Positions 10,820-20,499 of a stretch of 64,000 nucleotides of DNA are shown one piece after another. The stretch comes from Lunularia cruciata (taxonomy: Eukaryota; Streptophyta; Marchantiopsida; Lunulariales; Lunulariaceae), in NCBI GenBank assembly GCA_948567375.1, contig OX419759.1:58804593-58868592 (forward strand), in the 5' to 3' direction. Position numbers and translations under genes: made by a program. Position 1 is the first letter of the stretch; every line of letters starts with the position of its first letter. The notes under the pieces are model-generated. The model did no database searches, was not told the DNA's origin, and saw nothing but the letters and a program-made list of their open reading frames with translations.

Positions 10820-12078
10820 AGATGGCCATTCTGCATTTTGAAGATGAGAAAGAAGGTCCCAAGTGGTATCATCAAGGAGATACCTTTTCTAGAGGACTTT
10901 GTACTCTGTATGTTGTTGATTGCCATGTTGAATATAGTGATGTGCAAGGATATGATCAACTTCATACTCTTCATGATCATTGATAAGCATAGGAGGAGGA
11001 GTGCATTGGACATGATAGGAAAAGGAGGATGGACTAGAAACAAAGGGTTTCAACTTGGAAATGTGAAAGACATGGTGGATTTGTATATGAGAAGGCAAGG
11101 CAAGGCAAGGCAAGGCAAGTCAAGGCAAGGCAAGGCAAGTCAAGGCAAGTCAATAAGCAACAAGAGAATGATTTGGGTAACATCAAATGGACCTTTCTAA
11201 TTAGGAGAAAGTTTACAAAATTGTGTATCAAGTGGGAAGGGTGGGTTGTTAGAAGAAACCATGACCTCATCACCAAGTTGAAAAGTGAGATCACAACAAT
11301 GTTTGTATGCTTTTTTTTTATGATTTTGAACAAGGAGATGAGATTTAGGTTGAAATACGGATATGGGTATGGTGGTCAAGAAGGTGGATGTGAGGGACAT
11401 TAGATAGATATGGAGCAAGAAGGGATTTTGGAATAAGCAGCTCATGGCCAAAATCAAGGAAATAGGGAGAGAATCCAATGCTTGCCTACTTGGAATTATT
11501 ATAAAAAAACTCAACAACTACAAGACACTTATCCCAATTAGTATGGTAAATATTGACAAAGGTACAAAGCATATCCTCCAAGGTGCAATTTGCATGTTTG
11601 GTGTGTCCATGAATTTGAGTATGGTATGCCATGGACAAAGCAAGCTTGGTACCAAGTATTTGGAAGAGTGCTTGCCAGAATTTCCAATGAAATAAGGGTT
11701 ATGGTCAGAGATGAGTACATAAGGCATCCCATGATACTTGGAAACATTGTCAAAGTATATCTAGGCCAATGTTAGAGCATCCACAATATCAAAGGTTGGT
11801 GCCAACTGGATTTTCTTACTAAGCTTATCCACAAACACCACTATTTTTATGTGATTTTATTTTATCTTAAGCAAGGATGTGATGAGATCTAAGCTCTTGT
11901 TTTCCCATCAAGCAACTAGGATGGGAAGTGGTTGAAAGAGTCTACTCAATTTTTGTTGTTGGTCTTGTTGCATTGGTAGCTCTCACAAGATCAAACAAAC
12001 TCTCAAACATCATGTGCCATGTTGGGCTACCACCATTGGTGTTGTAGGGTACCCAAGGTATTGTCCACACCCATGTGA
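10820..12078 (-). pseudogene. pol: Integrase C-terminus and chromodomain of element C1 (Ty3/gypsy chromovirus)
   Basis: The minus strand reads the integrase core (RMPYVLISDHNP near 11700, the MAYH...GHTKHANCTLEDM block at 11560-11630), then a GPY/F-type module (LTFQLGDEVMVSS, KLSPN-KGPFDV at 11170-11300). It ends in a chromodomain (10830-10985: EEYEVDHILAHHYIQHG, TEYKVL, then DDTTWDLLSHLQNAE). That order is diagnostic of plant chromoviruses; the chromodomain is thought to guide integration to marked chromatin. Frameshifts, stops and an expanded AGGCA microsatellite break it. The catalytic Glu position of the DDE triad reads Lys. Its start at 12078 is cut by the A1 LTR. Confidence 0.8.
11092..11152. 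repeat. Pentanucleotide microsatellite (AGGCA)n / (CAAGG)n
   Basis: About twelve tandem copies of a five-base unit, with scattered G-to-T interruptions (ggcaagtcaagg). It lies inside the former integrase/chromodomain linker of C1, where a non-triplet expansion breaks the frame. Confidence 0.9.
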
Positions 12079-12748
12079 CCTTTAACACTCATTTTTGTAT
12101 GTATGTGCTATTCTAATATTTAGTTTGATATTATAAGTACTTGAGAAATATTATTTATAAAGAGATAAAAGATGGTTTTATGTAAGTCATGATTAGTTAA
12201 AGTTAGTCATAGTTAAGTTAGAGAGTACTTTACTTAAAGAAGATGAAAAAAATTACCACCACTATTTTGGATTCTAGTGTATTGACTTAGTATTATTCAT
12301 AAGTGTTTCATTTTGAGGAATAAATTAAGAACTCTTGGACCATAAACCTTTTTGATTTGGATTCTTTTATAGTCCAAGGATAGCTAATGTGAAAGAATCC
12401 TTGACTTAGTGGTTGGATTGAGATAAGATTATATGCTTAAGAGAATCTTCCTATGAGTATGGATATTCGTTTAGACTTTAGAATTCATTTGACTTTTAGC
12501 TTAGTAACTTGAGTTATTCTAATAATTAATAACTTTGGTGGTAATTTTTTCACAAGTACATAAACAAAGGGTAAGGAAGTACTCATCATCCTTCTATTTG
12601 CAACTATCTCTAGTGAGCAATGGTTTGAGTCTTAGAATGTTAACCTTGGAGGAGCATGATAGAGTTGAGGTTCTTTGTGTTCTTAGTCCATGGTGTGCTA
12701 CATAGAAGATAATTGAGGTTCATCTTGAGTGAGAGATAGAATAGCTAA
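12079..12748 (+). mobile_element. 5' LTR of element A1
   Basis: Begins tttaacactcatttttg, a diverged TGTAACACCCATTTG, and follows the family A LTR throughout: ttgatattataagtacttgagaaatattattta, tagtgtattgactta-tattattc, atagtccaaggatag, gacttagtggttgg, a TATA-like acataaacaaagg, and actcatcatccttc-tttgcaactatctct. It is directly followed by a PBS-like segment, TGGTTCCATTGCC, at 12753. Confidence 0.85.
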
Positions 12749-12752
12749 ATTT

Positions 12753-12770
12753 TGGTTCCATTGCCAAAAC
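12753..12770 (+). promoter_or_regulatory. Primer-binding-site-like sequence of A1 (tRNA-Asp type)
   Basis: TGGTTCCATTGCCAAAACC resembles a mutated version of the tRNA-Asp type PBS common in plant Ty3/gypsy elements (TGGCGCCGTTGCCGGGGA). The same position after the A3 LTR reads TGGTTCTATTGTCAGGACC. The identification of the tRNA is inferred. Confidence 0.5.
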
Positions 12771-13873
12771 CTTTCTAGAAGGCAAGATAATGTTTTGTAT
12801 ACAGTTCTATATAAGACAAGAGGAAACTATGAGAGCTCACTTGGAGAGTACATAAGTGGAAGAGAGAGCTAAACTTATGTTAAAGAATTTGGACACATTT
12901 GTATGCACTATAGTTCATGATAATGTATTTGAGGTGATATTGTACATACTATAAACATGAGAGGATTTTGGGAGATTCTGTGGGGTGGATTGCAGATTTT
13001 GGAGATTATGGTGATTTTGGGCAAAACCTCAAGTTTTAGATCTGGACTTGAAATTTTCACAAAGAACATTTTGGATTATGTGTTAGGCGGGACACTTGAA
13101 ATTATTGTAAGGGTTACTATATGTATTGAGTTATAATTTTTGGAAGGTGATAGGGTAAACTATTCCCAAAAATTGTACACTCATTGGAATTTTGTACACA
13201 GTTTGCCATGTCTTCATTTTTTCATTAGATTGTATTGGAACTTTCCAAGAAAATTAAGTGTATAATGATTTATCTTTTGGCCCAAGAATTAGAGAGAGAT
13301 CATTATGCTCAGAAAGAAATGAGTTTTTAAAATAAGGGGGTGGTTTTCAGACCAAATCTAAAATATGCATACTAAATAAAAAGGTGTATATGCCAAATGG
13401 CTAAATGAAAATATCTAAAATTAAGTAGGGAAGAATGCCTTGGGGTCTTGACTAAGTGTGAAAAATGTCAAAGTACTATGATATACCAATTGAGAGAATT
13501 TAGTAATATTGTGAGGATTTAGTAATATCATAATATTTAGCAATTCTAGAGAGTCGAGATCTCATGCATGAGGAGTGTGAGAGCAACCAAAACCATGTTT
13601 CATGCATGAGGAGTGTGAGAGCAACCAAAACTATGTTTAAGTGTTAAGACTCATCTTGGGAACATAGAGGGTCACTAAGAGTGGAAGTTGAAACTTTAAA
13701 AGGTTCTCCAAGGTTTTGAGGTGATTGTAGGGGTGGATTTGAGAAAAAGAGAGCTTTAAATATAATTTGAGAAGAGTGTGGAGAGGATTCAAAATTATTC
13801 ACTACTTGGAGGAAAGAGTGATTCTAAGTGTTTTTTTTAATAAAGAAAAGAGACATAAAGCAAGTTCATATCC
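12771..13873 (+). other. Untranslated leader of element A1
   Basis: Colinear with 55400-56460 of A3 (for example ttctagaaggcaagataatg, gagagctcacttggagag, gattttgg-gattatggtgattttgg). It contains no long ORF. A short tandem duplication of a 'catgcatgaggagtgtgagagcaacc' type phrase lies at 13563-13630. Confidence 0.7.
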
Positions 13874-14098
13874 ATGGCTTTTGAGAGCAAGAAAATGAGA
13901 GAAAAGAGAGGCTTACTTGACTTGGGATTGCATGTTGGACCTTCACCAAGATTGGGAGGGAGGAGATTTAAGACCAAGAAGTTGTGTGAGGCTTGTGGAG
14001 TGGAAGGACTTCCTAAAGGGCATGAGTATAGTGGAGTAATGTCACTTTTGGATACTTTGGTGAAAGATCTTGGAGAGAGTCTTAGTAAAGCTACGTAG
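13874..14098 (+). CDS. Family A leader ORF, 74 aa, unknown function
   Basis: A complete 74-residue frame between the LTR and gag. It is basic at the start (ESKKMREKRGLLDLGLHVG) and then carries KKLCEACGVEGLPKGHEYSG, a Cys-x-x-Cys motif with a downstream His that could bind zinc. The same sequence recurs at the same place in A3 (56460-56660), where it is frameshifted, so it is part of the family and not random. No known domain is recognised. It could be an N-terminal gag piece or an additional ORF. Confidence 0.45.
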   Translation: MAFESKKMREKRGLLDLGLHVGPSPRLGGRRFKTKKLCEACGVEGLPKGHEYSGVMSLLDTLVKDLGESLSKAT

Positions 14099-14354
14099 AA
14101 ATTATCATTTTTATCAACTAGTTCTTAGGATTAGTGATGGAGATAATCTTTCAACTTATGGATAAACTATCCATGAGGGTTTAATCAATATTCACTCTGG
14201 GATTTGATGCTCTTGTAAAAAACTTGGAGTAACTTGAATCTTTTGTTTTTTCTAAGGTGGATTACTCTCAAATAATGTTAGTCATGTATATACTCTATTA
14301 GTTATACAACGAGAAAAAAAATTGATAGAAAAAAGAAAGGTAGTGAGGGGTTAA

Positions 14355-16076
14355 GATGGGGAAACTTTTTGTTTTATTATGGAGGGATGGAGAAGATATG
14401 GAGGTATTTGTGAGAGACTTCAAGAGAGTTTAGATATGAAACAATGAGAGGAGGAAGAATGAATGGGTCTCATTATTATTGGATTTCTTTGAGGATCCAT
14501 AACTTACATAGTGCGAGCCAAAACATCAAAAGAGAGGAGGAGAGATGGGCAAGGAGAGTTTTGGGAGGATTTAACTTTAGCACTCATTGAGAAATTTCTT
14601 CCAGATGAGAGTGATGAGAGATTGATGAGTGAGGTTATTGTAATACCAAGAGTTAACCATATGATCTAGATGTGCACTTTAGTTTTGTAATATCTTGAAT
14701 GATATTATACATGATGGAAAAAATAAATCAGATAGAAGTATCACCAAAAGAGTATTTCTATTAATAGAGTAAAAACCAAAATAGACTTGAAAACCTTAGA
14801 ACCAATAGCTAGATATATAATTTAAAGGTGAGAATTGGTTTGGTGAGATCTGGAAGGATGTTACACATGATAGACTAAATAGATCAAAAAGAGGTATCAC
14901 CAAAAGGGGATTTCTAATAGAGTAGGAACCAGAATATGCCTAAAATCTTTAAAAGTAATTTGGATGTCTAAACAAATGAATTAAGCTTTGAAAATGTACA
15001 AATTCCTCACTAATAGAGAAAATATTGGCCTTCTATCCCCCTTGGTTTGTCTCATCAAGAGCTTTCCAATGGTACCTCACCCACGTGATTCTAAAATTCC
15101 TATAGGAAGATTCTTGAAAAGATTCCCTTTGGTCAAAGCTTGTTTGACCAACCAGATAGGACCAGGACCAACATGTCACCCATCCAAGTGGGTAATCCAA
15201 GGGTGGAGCTTGCTAACATGTCACCTATCTATGTGCCTAATCCTATGGTGGAGCTTCCTTGGAGAAGATCCTTTTTGTTTATATAATAAAGAGAAGGTGC
15301 TCCTTTGGGGCATCGGAGGATTGAGTGTGAAATCTGTATTTTTTCTCTCCTCTTGATCTCAAGGTAAATGAGTTACCTTCCTCAAACATGGAGATGGAGA
15401 GAAAGTGAAAGTCTATGTAGAAAGAGTGGAGAAGTTAGAATCCAGATTTTGCATAGTGTTGAAGAAGAGTGTAGATGATATGTGACTATTATGATTCACA
15501 TAAGAGCTATGATTACCAAGAAATTTTGTGAGTGTTGAGACCATAGATTAAAAGTTATCTAAGATATGAGAAATCTTCTTCCAAGGTTGAAGCTATCAAG
15601 ATTATAATTCATATGGAAGGAGTTTGGAAGAGGATGACAGTGATTTGGTGGTGAAAAAGGTTATCCATCATCCTCAAGGTTATAAGTATGGCAAAACTTC
15701 TGATCTTTGGTGGCAAGGGTTGCATCACAATTAGTAGTTGCTTTGGTTCTTGAAGCTCCACCAAAAGATCTACTACAAACCATCACAAAATAACTTACAG
15801 ATCTCAAGATCAATATAGTGCAACTATAGGAGAAGAGAGAGGTGGATCATAATGTGGGCAGAGTGCTTGGGAGTCATGGAAGCTATTCATATAGAGGAAG
15901 CCAACCAACCAACCAACCAACCAAAAATTTCAATGATAGAAATTGTTTTGGTTGTGGGGGAAGAGGTTACATCCAAAGGAATTGTTCAAATTCCACTTAC
16001 CATAAAGGAAGGGGCTATGAGAGAGCCAATAAAAAGAAGAGGGAGGTAGTGAAACCCAAGTGGCTCCTAATCTAAA
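14355..16076 (+). pseudogene. gag: gag of element A1, interrupted by solo LTR B2
   Basis: Capsid-type gag starts with MGKLFVLLWRDGEDMEVFVRDFK and continues NEWVSLLLDFFEDP, matching A3 (56907 onward). At 14639 it is interrupted by a B-family solo LTR and resumes at 15372 with the sequence following the break point in A3 (gttaccttcc, then gagatggagagaaagtgaaagtctatg). A zinc knuckle follows at 15950 (CFGCGGRGYIQRNC), where the His of CX2CX4HX4C has become Tyr. A preceding (AACC)n run encodes QPTNQPTN. Stops and frameshifts throughout show it is dead. Confidence 0.8.
14639..15371 (+). mobile_element. Solo LTR of family B (B2)
   Basis: Starts TGTAATACCAAGAGT and matches the B3 LTRs to their end, including the internal 5' duplication. 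The flanks are gttat (14634-14638) and gttac (15372-15376), a 5-bp target-site duplication with one transition, typical of Ty3/gypsy integration. Comparison with uninterrupted A3 gag (57181: gaggttacctt) confirms the empty-site sequence. No internal region remains, so LTR-LTR recombination removed it. Confidence 0.88.
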
Positions 16077-16519
16077 CAAAAGTAAGTAGATAACATCCAT
16101 ATATGTGGTTGAGAGCAAATATGAGAAGAAGGAGTGCTCAAACTCCAAAAGTTTTAATTTGGAGCTTTTGGCACAAGAGAAGAAGAGAGCTAGTTCTCCA
16201 GAGGATGTACACTCTTCTCAAGAATTAACTCATAACAAGGATACTCTTATGACTATTAGGAGCAATTGCACTAGCACCTCAACACCATCAACAACAAAGA
16301 CTCCAAGGAAAAAGTAAGGGATGGAGGACTTCTTGATCTCAAAGCAACAATGGAACTACAATATGTTGGAGGATGTTGGTAGGCATAAGGCTAACATCAC
16401 ATTGGGTCAATTGATAGCTTTGAATCCTACCTTGAGAAAGTAGCTTAGAGGTGATTTGAGTTATACAAGGAACCAAAGAAAGAAGAAAGCAAAAGCTTTA
16501 GTATCAATGGGGGTGATGG

Positions 16520-17100
16520 ATGAATATGCCTCCAAGATTGATGTGAGAATGAATGGTCATAAGATCAAGGATTCACTTATTGATGGATGATCTACTATGA
16601 ATGCTATGTTAGAGAAGTTGATGAAGAATGCTATGTTAGAGAGGTTGATGAAGAAGTTGGGTATGATATACTCTAGACCTTCAACATTTGTAGTAAACAT
16701 AGCAAACAAGCAACAAATTTGACCAATAGGGGTGATGCATAAGGTGGTAGTTTCAGTCATGGGAATTCAAAACCTCATGACTTTGCAAGTCTTGAAGAAT
16801 TCAAACTACTATTTGCTTTTAGGGAGGCCATGGTTGAGGGAGCATGCACAATTGATCAATGGTATAAAGGGTACTTGAGGATTGGGCCATCAAATCATAA
16901 AATTATAATTCCTTTCACTATCATCACCAACATTTCAAATTCAGACACACCATCTCCTTATTATTGGGAATCAAATTCAGAAGAAGAAGCTTCAGGTGTG
17001 ACACTTACACGGAGGAACAGACTTCCACGGAAGAAGATGAATTTGAATTTGAATCTGATTCAAATGTGTATCCATTGTTTGCTATGGATTTTCCACCTAA
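16520..17100 (+). pseudogene. pol: Protease region of element A1
   Basis: Retropepsin-like segment: YASKIDVRMNGHKIKDSLIDG then a stop where Ser/Ala would follow the catalytic Asp, and later YYLLLGRPWLREH at about 16810, the ILGRPWL hallmark of plant Ty3/gypsy proteases. A3 has the same layout at 58270-58560. A 27-bp in-frame tandem duplication (16597-16650) repeats NAMLE-LMK. The downstream acidic Ser/Glu-rich stretch (16960-17060) is the PR-RT linker. Confidence 0.7.
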
Positions 17101-17131
17101 GCTAGAGGTTGTGAAGGCCATATAATCACCA

Positions 17132-18125
17132 TTGACACTTGAAGAGATAGAGAGGAGATTATCTACCCTCAAGTATAGTCCAAATGCTACCAAGGAGGAG
17201 AATGTGAGATTTGAGGAGGTTTTCCATAATTTTTTCCATGTGTTTGCTTTCAATTACAAGGATCTAAAGGTAGTTACCTTGGAGGAGCACAAGATAGAGG
17301 TGGGATCACATGCAAGACCAATCCGCAAGAAGCAATGTTGCATTAGCCCACCAATAGCTTTGGTTGTGAAAGAGGAGATTGATAAGCTCAAGTAGCCCAA
17401 ATTTATCTTTGAGGTGGAGAATTCAAAATGGGTGTCTCTAATTGTGATTGTGAAGAAAAGAAATGGCAAGCTTTATGTATGTGTGGATTACAAAAAGCTC
17501 AAAGTTATTTTTAAGGACTATTTCACTTTGCCATTCATTGATGAGATCTTGGAGAAAGTTGCAAGTCATAAGAGGTACAGTTTTGGAGATGGTTATAGTG
17601 AGTATAACCAAATCATGATTGCATCAAAGCATCAACAACTCACCATATTCACCACAACTTTGGAGAACTTATGATTTCAAGATCATGCCTTCTAGGCTTT
17701 GCAATGCTCCAACCACATTCTAATAGTTCATGAAGAAGGTGTTTGAACCTTTCATTGGGAAATTTGTGAGAGACTTCATTGATGACTTTTGTGTCTATGG
17801 GAGCAAGGAGGAGAACTTTTAGCATCTGATCAAGGGCTTGCAATGCTTGGATGAAGCAAATGCATCACTCAACCCAAAAAAGTGCATTTTTGGTTGTGAA
17901 GAAGGTCAACTTTTGGGGCACATCATCTCCAAGGATGGAATAGTAGTTGATTTAAGAAGGTGAAGGAAATCTCCAACCTTCCATTCCCTTCAAGCTAGAT
18001 AAAGTTATGTCAATTCTTGGGAATGGTTGGGTATTACAGGAGGTTCATATTTCCATTTTCAACAAGGCTTATGCATTGATCATCTACATGAGGAAGTGTG
18101 TAGAATAGATGTTGATTTTGGAGGA
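17132..18125 (+). pseudogene. pol: Reverse transcriptase of element A1, 3'-truncated
   Basis: Starts with the linker MTLEEIERRLSTLKY, then RT: VSLIVIVKKRNGKLYVCVDYKKLK, LPFIDEILEKV, FGDGYSEYNQI, the TTFTT/FGL region frameshifted at 17660-17720, and RDFIDDFCVYGSKEE at 17770-17810 with both catalytic Asp residues. It ends with LGHIISKDGIVVD and the start of the connection, then stops at about 18125, where the C2 LTR begins. The corresponding A3 sequence continues into RNase H. It has at least three frame breaks. Confidence 0.82.
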
Positions 18126-18132
18126 TAAAAAG

Positions 18133-18530
18133 TGTAACAATATCTAAAATATTAAATTAACCTAAAATATTCTAGAAATATCTAAAAAGCTTCTTGGAAA
18201 GCTTCAAGGCAAACTTTGCTTGCACTCCAAGTAGGTAGGTTCTAGAAGGAAACTTCTAGAAGCTTCTAGCTAGTTTGGCTTGCATGTCAAGTAGATGGCC
18301 TCTAGAAGGAAGCTTCTTGAGACGATTTCTTGTTAACTTGGCTTGCATTTCAAGAAAGCAGGTCAAGGAAGCTTCTTGAGAAGCTTCTCAAGAGCCTTGT
18401 ATGCTCTCTATAGATACCAAAACCAAAGCTCATGCTAGGCATTTGGATTTTTTCCATACTCAAGTGTCCTAATGTGATCTTCCATTCTTCTATTTTGCTC
18501 CTCGGTCTTAGTCTTTTACATTGCTTTGAG
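18133..18530 (+). mobile_element. 5' LTR of element C2 (approximate end)
   Basis: Begins TGTAACAATATCTAAAATAT and is rich in aagcttc and agaagcttcttgagaagctt phrases. The reversed C1 LTR (10241-10797) shares these. Homology fades after ...gatcttccattc...cggtctta near 18520. The following 200 bases are different from C1. It truncates A1 at its left edge. No clear primer site was found downstream. Confidence 0.65.
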
Positions 18531-18728
18531 AGCAGAAATGAGATAGATGGAATTTATGGACCACCAAATCCATTTCCACTAAACCATTGGGATTTTTATG
18601 TCCAAATACTACCCAAATATCATTTCACACAATTCATCTTCTCGCGCTTTGGGTATGATTTTTTGAATATAATCACCTTGTCTGAGGAACCCTTGGTACT
18701 TCTGATTGCAATGTATGGCAAACAATAG
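18432..18728 (+). CDS. Unidentified 98-aa ORF between LTR and gag of C2
   Basis: The N-terminal third lies within LTR-like sequence and is probably incidental. The C-terminal two thirds (from about 18520) read as ordinary protein: RNEIDGIYGPPNPFPLNHWD then FYVQILPKYHFTQF and FSRFGYDFLNIITLSEEPL. This part is absent from the C1 LTR. I do not recognise the family. It could be a captured gene fragment in the leader of C2 or chance; there is no start codon of its own near 18520 in this frame. Confidence 0.3.
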   Translation: MLGIWIFSILKCPNVIFHSSILLLGLSLLHCFESRNEIDGIYGPPNPFPLNHWDFYVQILPKYHFTQFIFSRFGYDFLNIITLSEEPLVLLIAMYGKQ

Positions 18729-18919
18729 ACGTGTTACATCTATGCATTAATAAATAAGATAGGTTGGGGGTGGTGTGATGGATTAGTAACCATGGTGGCA
18801 ATGCCCAAGGTATCATTGTTATACAACAACAAATTGAGCACCTTACTTGATTGTTGGATGAACAAGATCATCAACGACAAGAGTACTAGTTTGAGAAGGA
18901 GAAGATTGAATCCAATTTC

Positions 18920-19610
18920 CAAAACCTAAGGTTTTTGAAGGTAAGAATGTCTCGGGTGTAGTGGAGAATTTTATGTTTGATTTTGAATGTTATTTCAAAG
19001 CTACCAATTCCCAAAATACATGGAAATAGATTCTCTTTGCTTCCAATCAATTAGATGGAGAAGCAAAGTAATGGTGGCAATTCCAAGTGGAGCAAGCTAA
19101 ATGGTAAATTGTTGCACTAATCTTGACATGGGCAGAATTCAAGACTGTAATAATGGTCAATTCTAAGCTATAAATGCTACACAAGCTACACAAGATAGAT
19201 TGGTAGAGTTGAAGCAGATTGGCTTTGTAAGAAGTTATATCATGCAATTCCAAAACACCATCATGCAAATTCTAAATATATTTAAAGGTGAAGATATGGA
19301 TCAATTTGTGAGGGGCTTGAAGTCATATACCAAATTAGAGGTAACTATGCGAGAGTTGCAACACTTGGAGCAGGCCATACGGTTGGCCAAACACTTTGAT
19401 TCGTTGGTTACAACAACTTCGTCTCAACCTCGACCTCCATAAAACCTACCAATACACTACACATGGGTGGAGGAGTTGGCACCAATGGAGATTGATACTA
19501 TTCAATGGAGACCACTTGACACTACATATAGAGAAACAAATACGACAAAATGGTGATTGTTTCTATTGTTGCTAACTTGGACATCACATTACTGAATGTC
19601 CGCTCAAGAA
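18920..19610 (+). pseudogene. gag: gag of element C2
   Basis: Retrotransposon gag fold read across frames: FEGKNVSGVVENFMFDFECYF, then LDGEAK-WWQFQVEQA and TWAEFK, then MQFQNTIMQI and DMDQFVRGLKSYTKLEV (19200-19442 open). The zinc knuckle CFYCC-LGHHITEC (19558-19599) keeps the CX2CX4HX4C spacing but has an internal stop. This is the nucleocapsid precursor of a chromovirus-type element. It is non-functional. Confidence 0.75.
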
Positions 19611-19727
19611 TAGGTGACCTTGACAAGTCACCTAGATGGAGTTTGTGGAGCAGAATGATAAAGGAAATGAGGAATCCAAATAGTAGATTTCAAACCTTGT
19701 ATTGGGAGCTTTATTAGTTCCAATGGG

Positions 19728-20111
19728 ATGGAAGGCTTGAATTATGCGGGGTTGCTTCACTTGCAAGGTATGATATGTGATCATAGTTGTAGGATTTTGG
19801 TTGATTCAAGAATTTCAAAGAATTACATGTCCATGCAATTAGCAAAGGAATTACATGTTCATATCAAGCCAATAATTGGAAAGAAATTAATGATGGTGAA
19901 TGGTAGAAAAGAGTTTGGATTTTGTACCTCACATCCTATTACGTTCAAGATTGGGAAAGAGAATTTGAAATGTATGAGGTTTGTAGTGGCACCTCTACAC
20001 TATGATGTTATTTTAGGGTTGCTTTGGCTTGAACATCATAAGGTTCCATTTGATTTGATTGGACTTGACAATAAATTCAAGTACAACATCAAGGTAAGAA
20101 TTTTTTATTAG
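19728..20111 (+). pseudogene. pol: Retropepsin of element C2
   Basis: The 127-residue open stretch shows the aspartic protease core: RILVDSRISKNYMS, where the family motif D-S/T-G has become D-S-R, and VILGLLWLEHHKV, the usual ILG-WL hydrophobic motif. A Gly-to-Arg change next to the catalytic Asp predicts inactivity. It is followed in frame by a tandem-repeat linker before RT. Confidence 0.78.
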
Positions 20112-20160
20112 GTTTGGCACCTTTGAGTAAGACACCTAAGAATAGTCAATCACAAGATGG

Positions 20161-20400
20161 GAAGTTTGTTAGGAAAGCAACCATAGAGCAAGCTTTGAAG
20201 GAAGATAAGTACTAAGGTGTGAAGTTTGTCAAGAAAATAGCCAAAGAGTAAGCTTTGAAGGAAGATAAGTCCCAAGATGGGAATTTTATCAAGAAAGTAG
20301 CCATAGAGCAAGCTTTGAAGGAAGATAAATCCCTAGATGGGAAGTTTTTCAATGAAGTAGTTAAAGAGCAAACTTTTGAGGAAGATAACTTTATTTTTGT
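20161..20400 (+). repeat. Four tandem 60-bp units in the PR-RT linker of C2
   Basis: Units begin at 20161, 20221, 20281 and 20341, each starting gaa-ttt. They encode a 20-residue acidic/basic repeat of the type KFVKKVAIEQALKEDKSQDG. The period is exactly 60 bp, so the units arose while the frame was under constraint or by multiple-of-three duplication. A stop now interrupts units 1 and 2. Confidence 0.92.
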
Positions 20401-20499
20401 GATGTCATCAAGCAGATTGCACAAGGAGAATCAGAGGGTCAAGAGCCTTATTAAGCAATGGTTGATCAAATAGTTTAGGAATTTGTGAATATGTTTCTA

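Noticed and set aside
15900..15925. (AACC)n run as telomere-like repeat
   Set aside because: It is short, is not TTTAGGG, and recurs in A3 gag (57718-57731), where it encodes QPTN-type linker residues.
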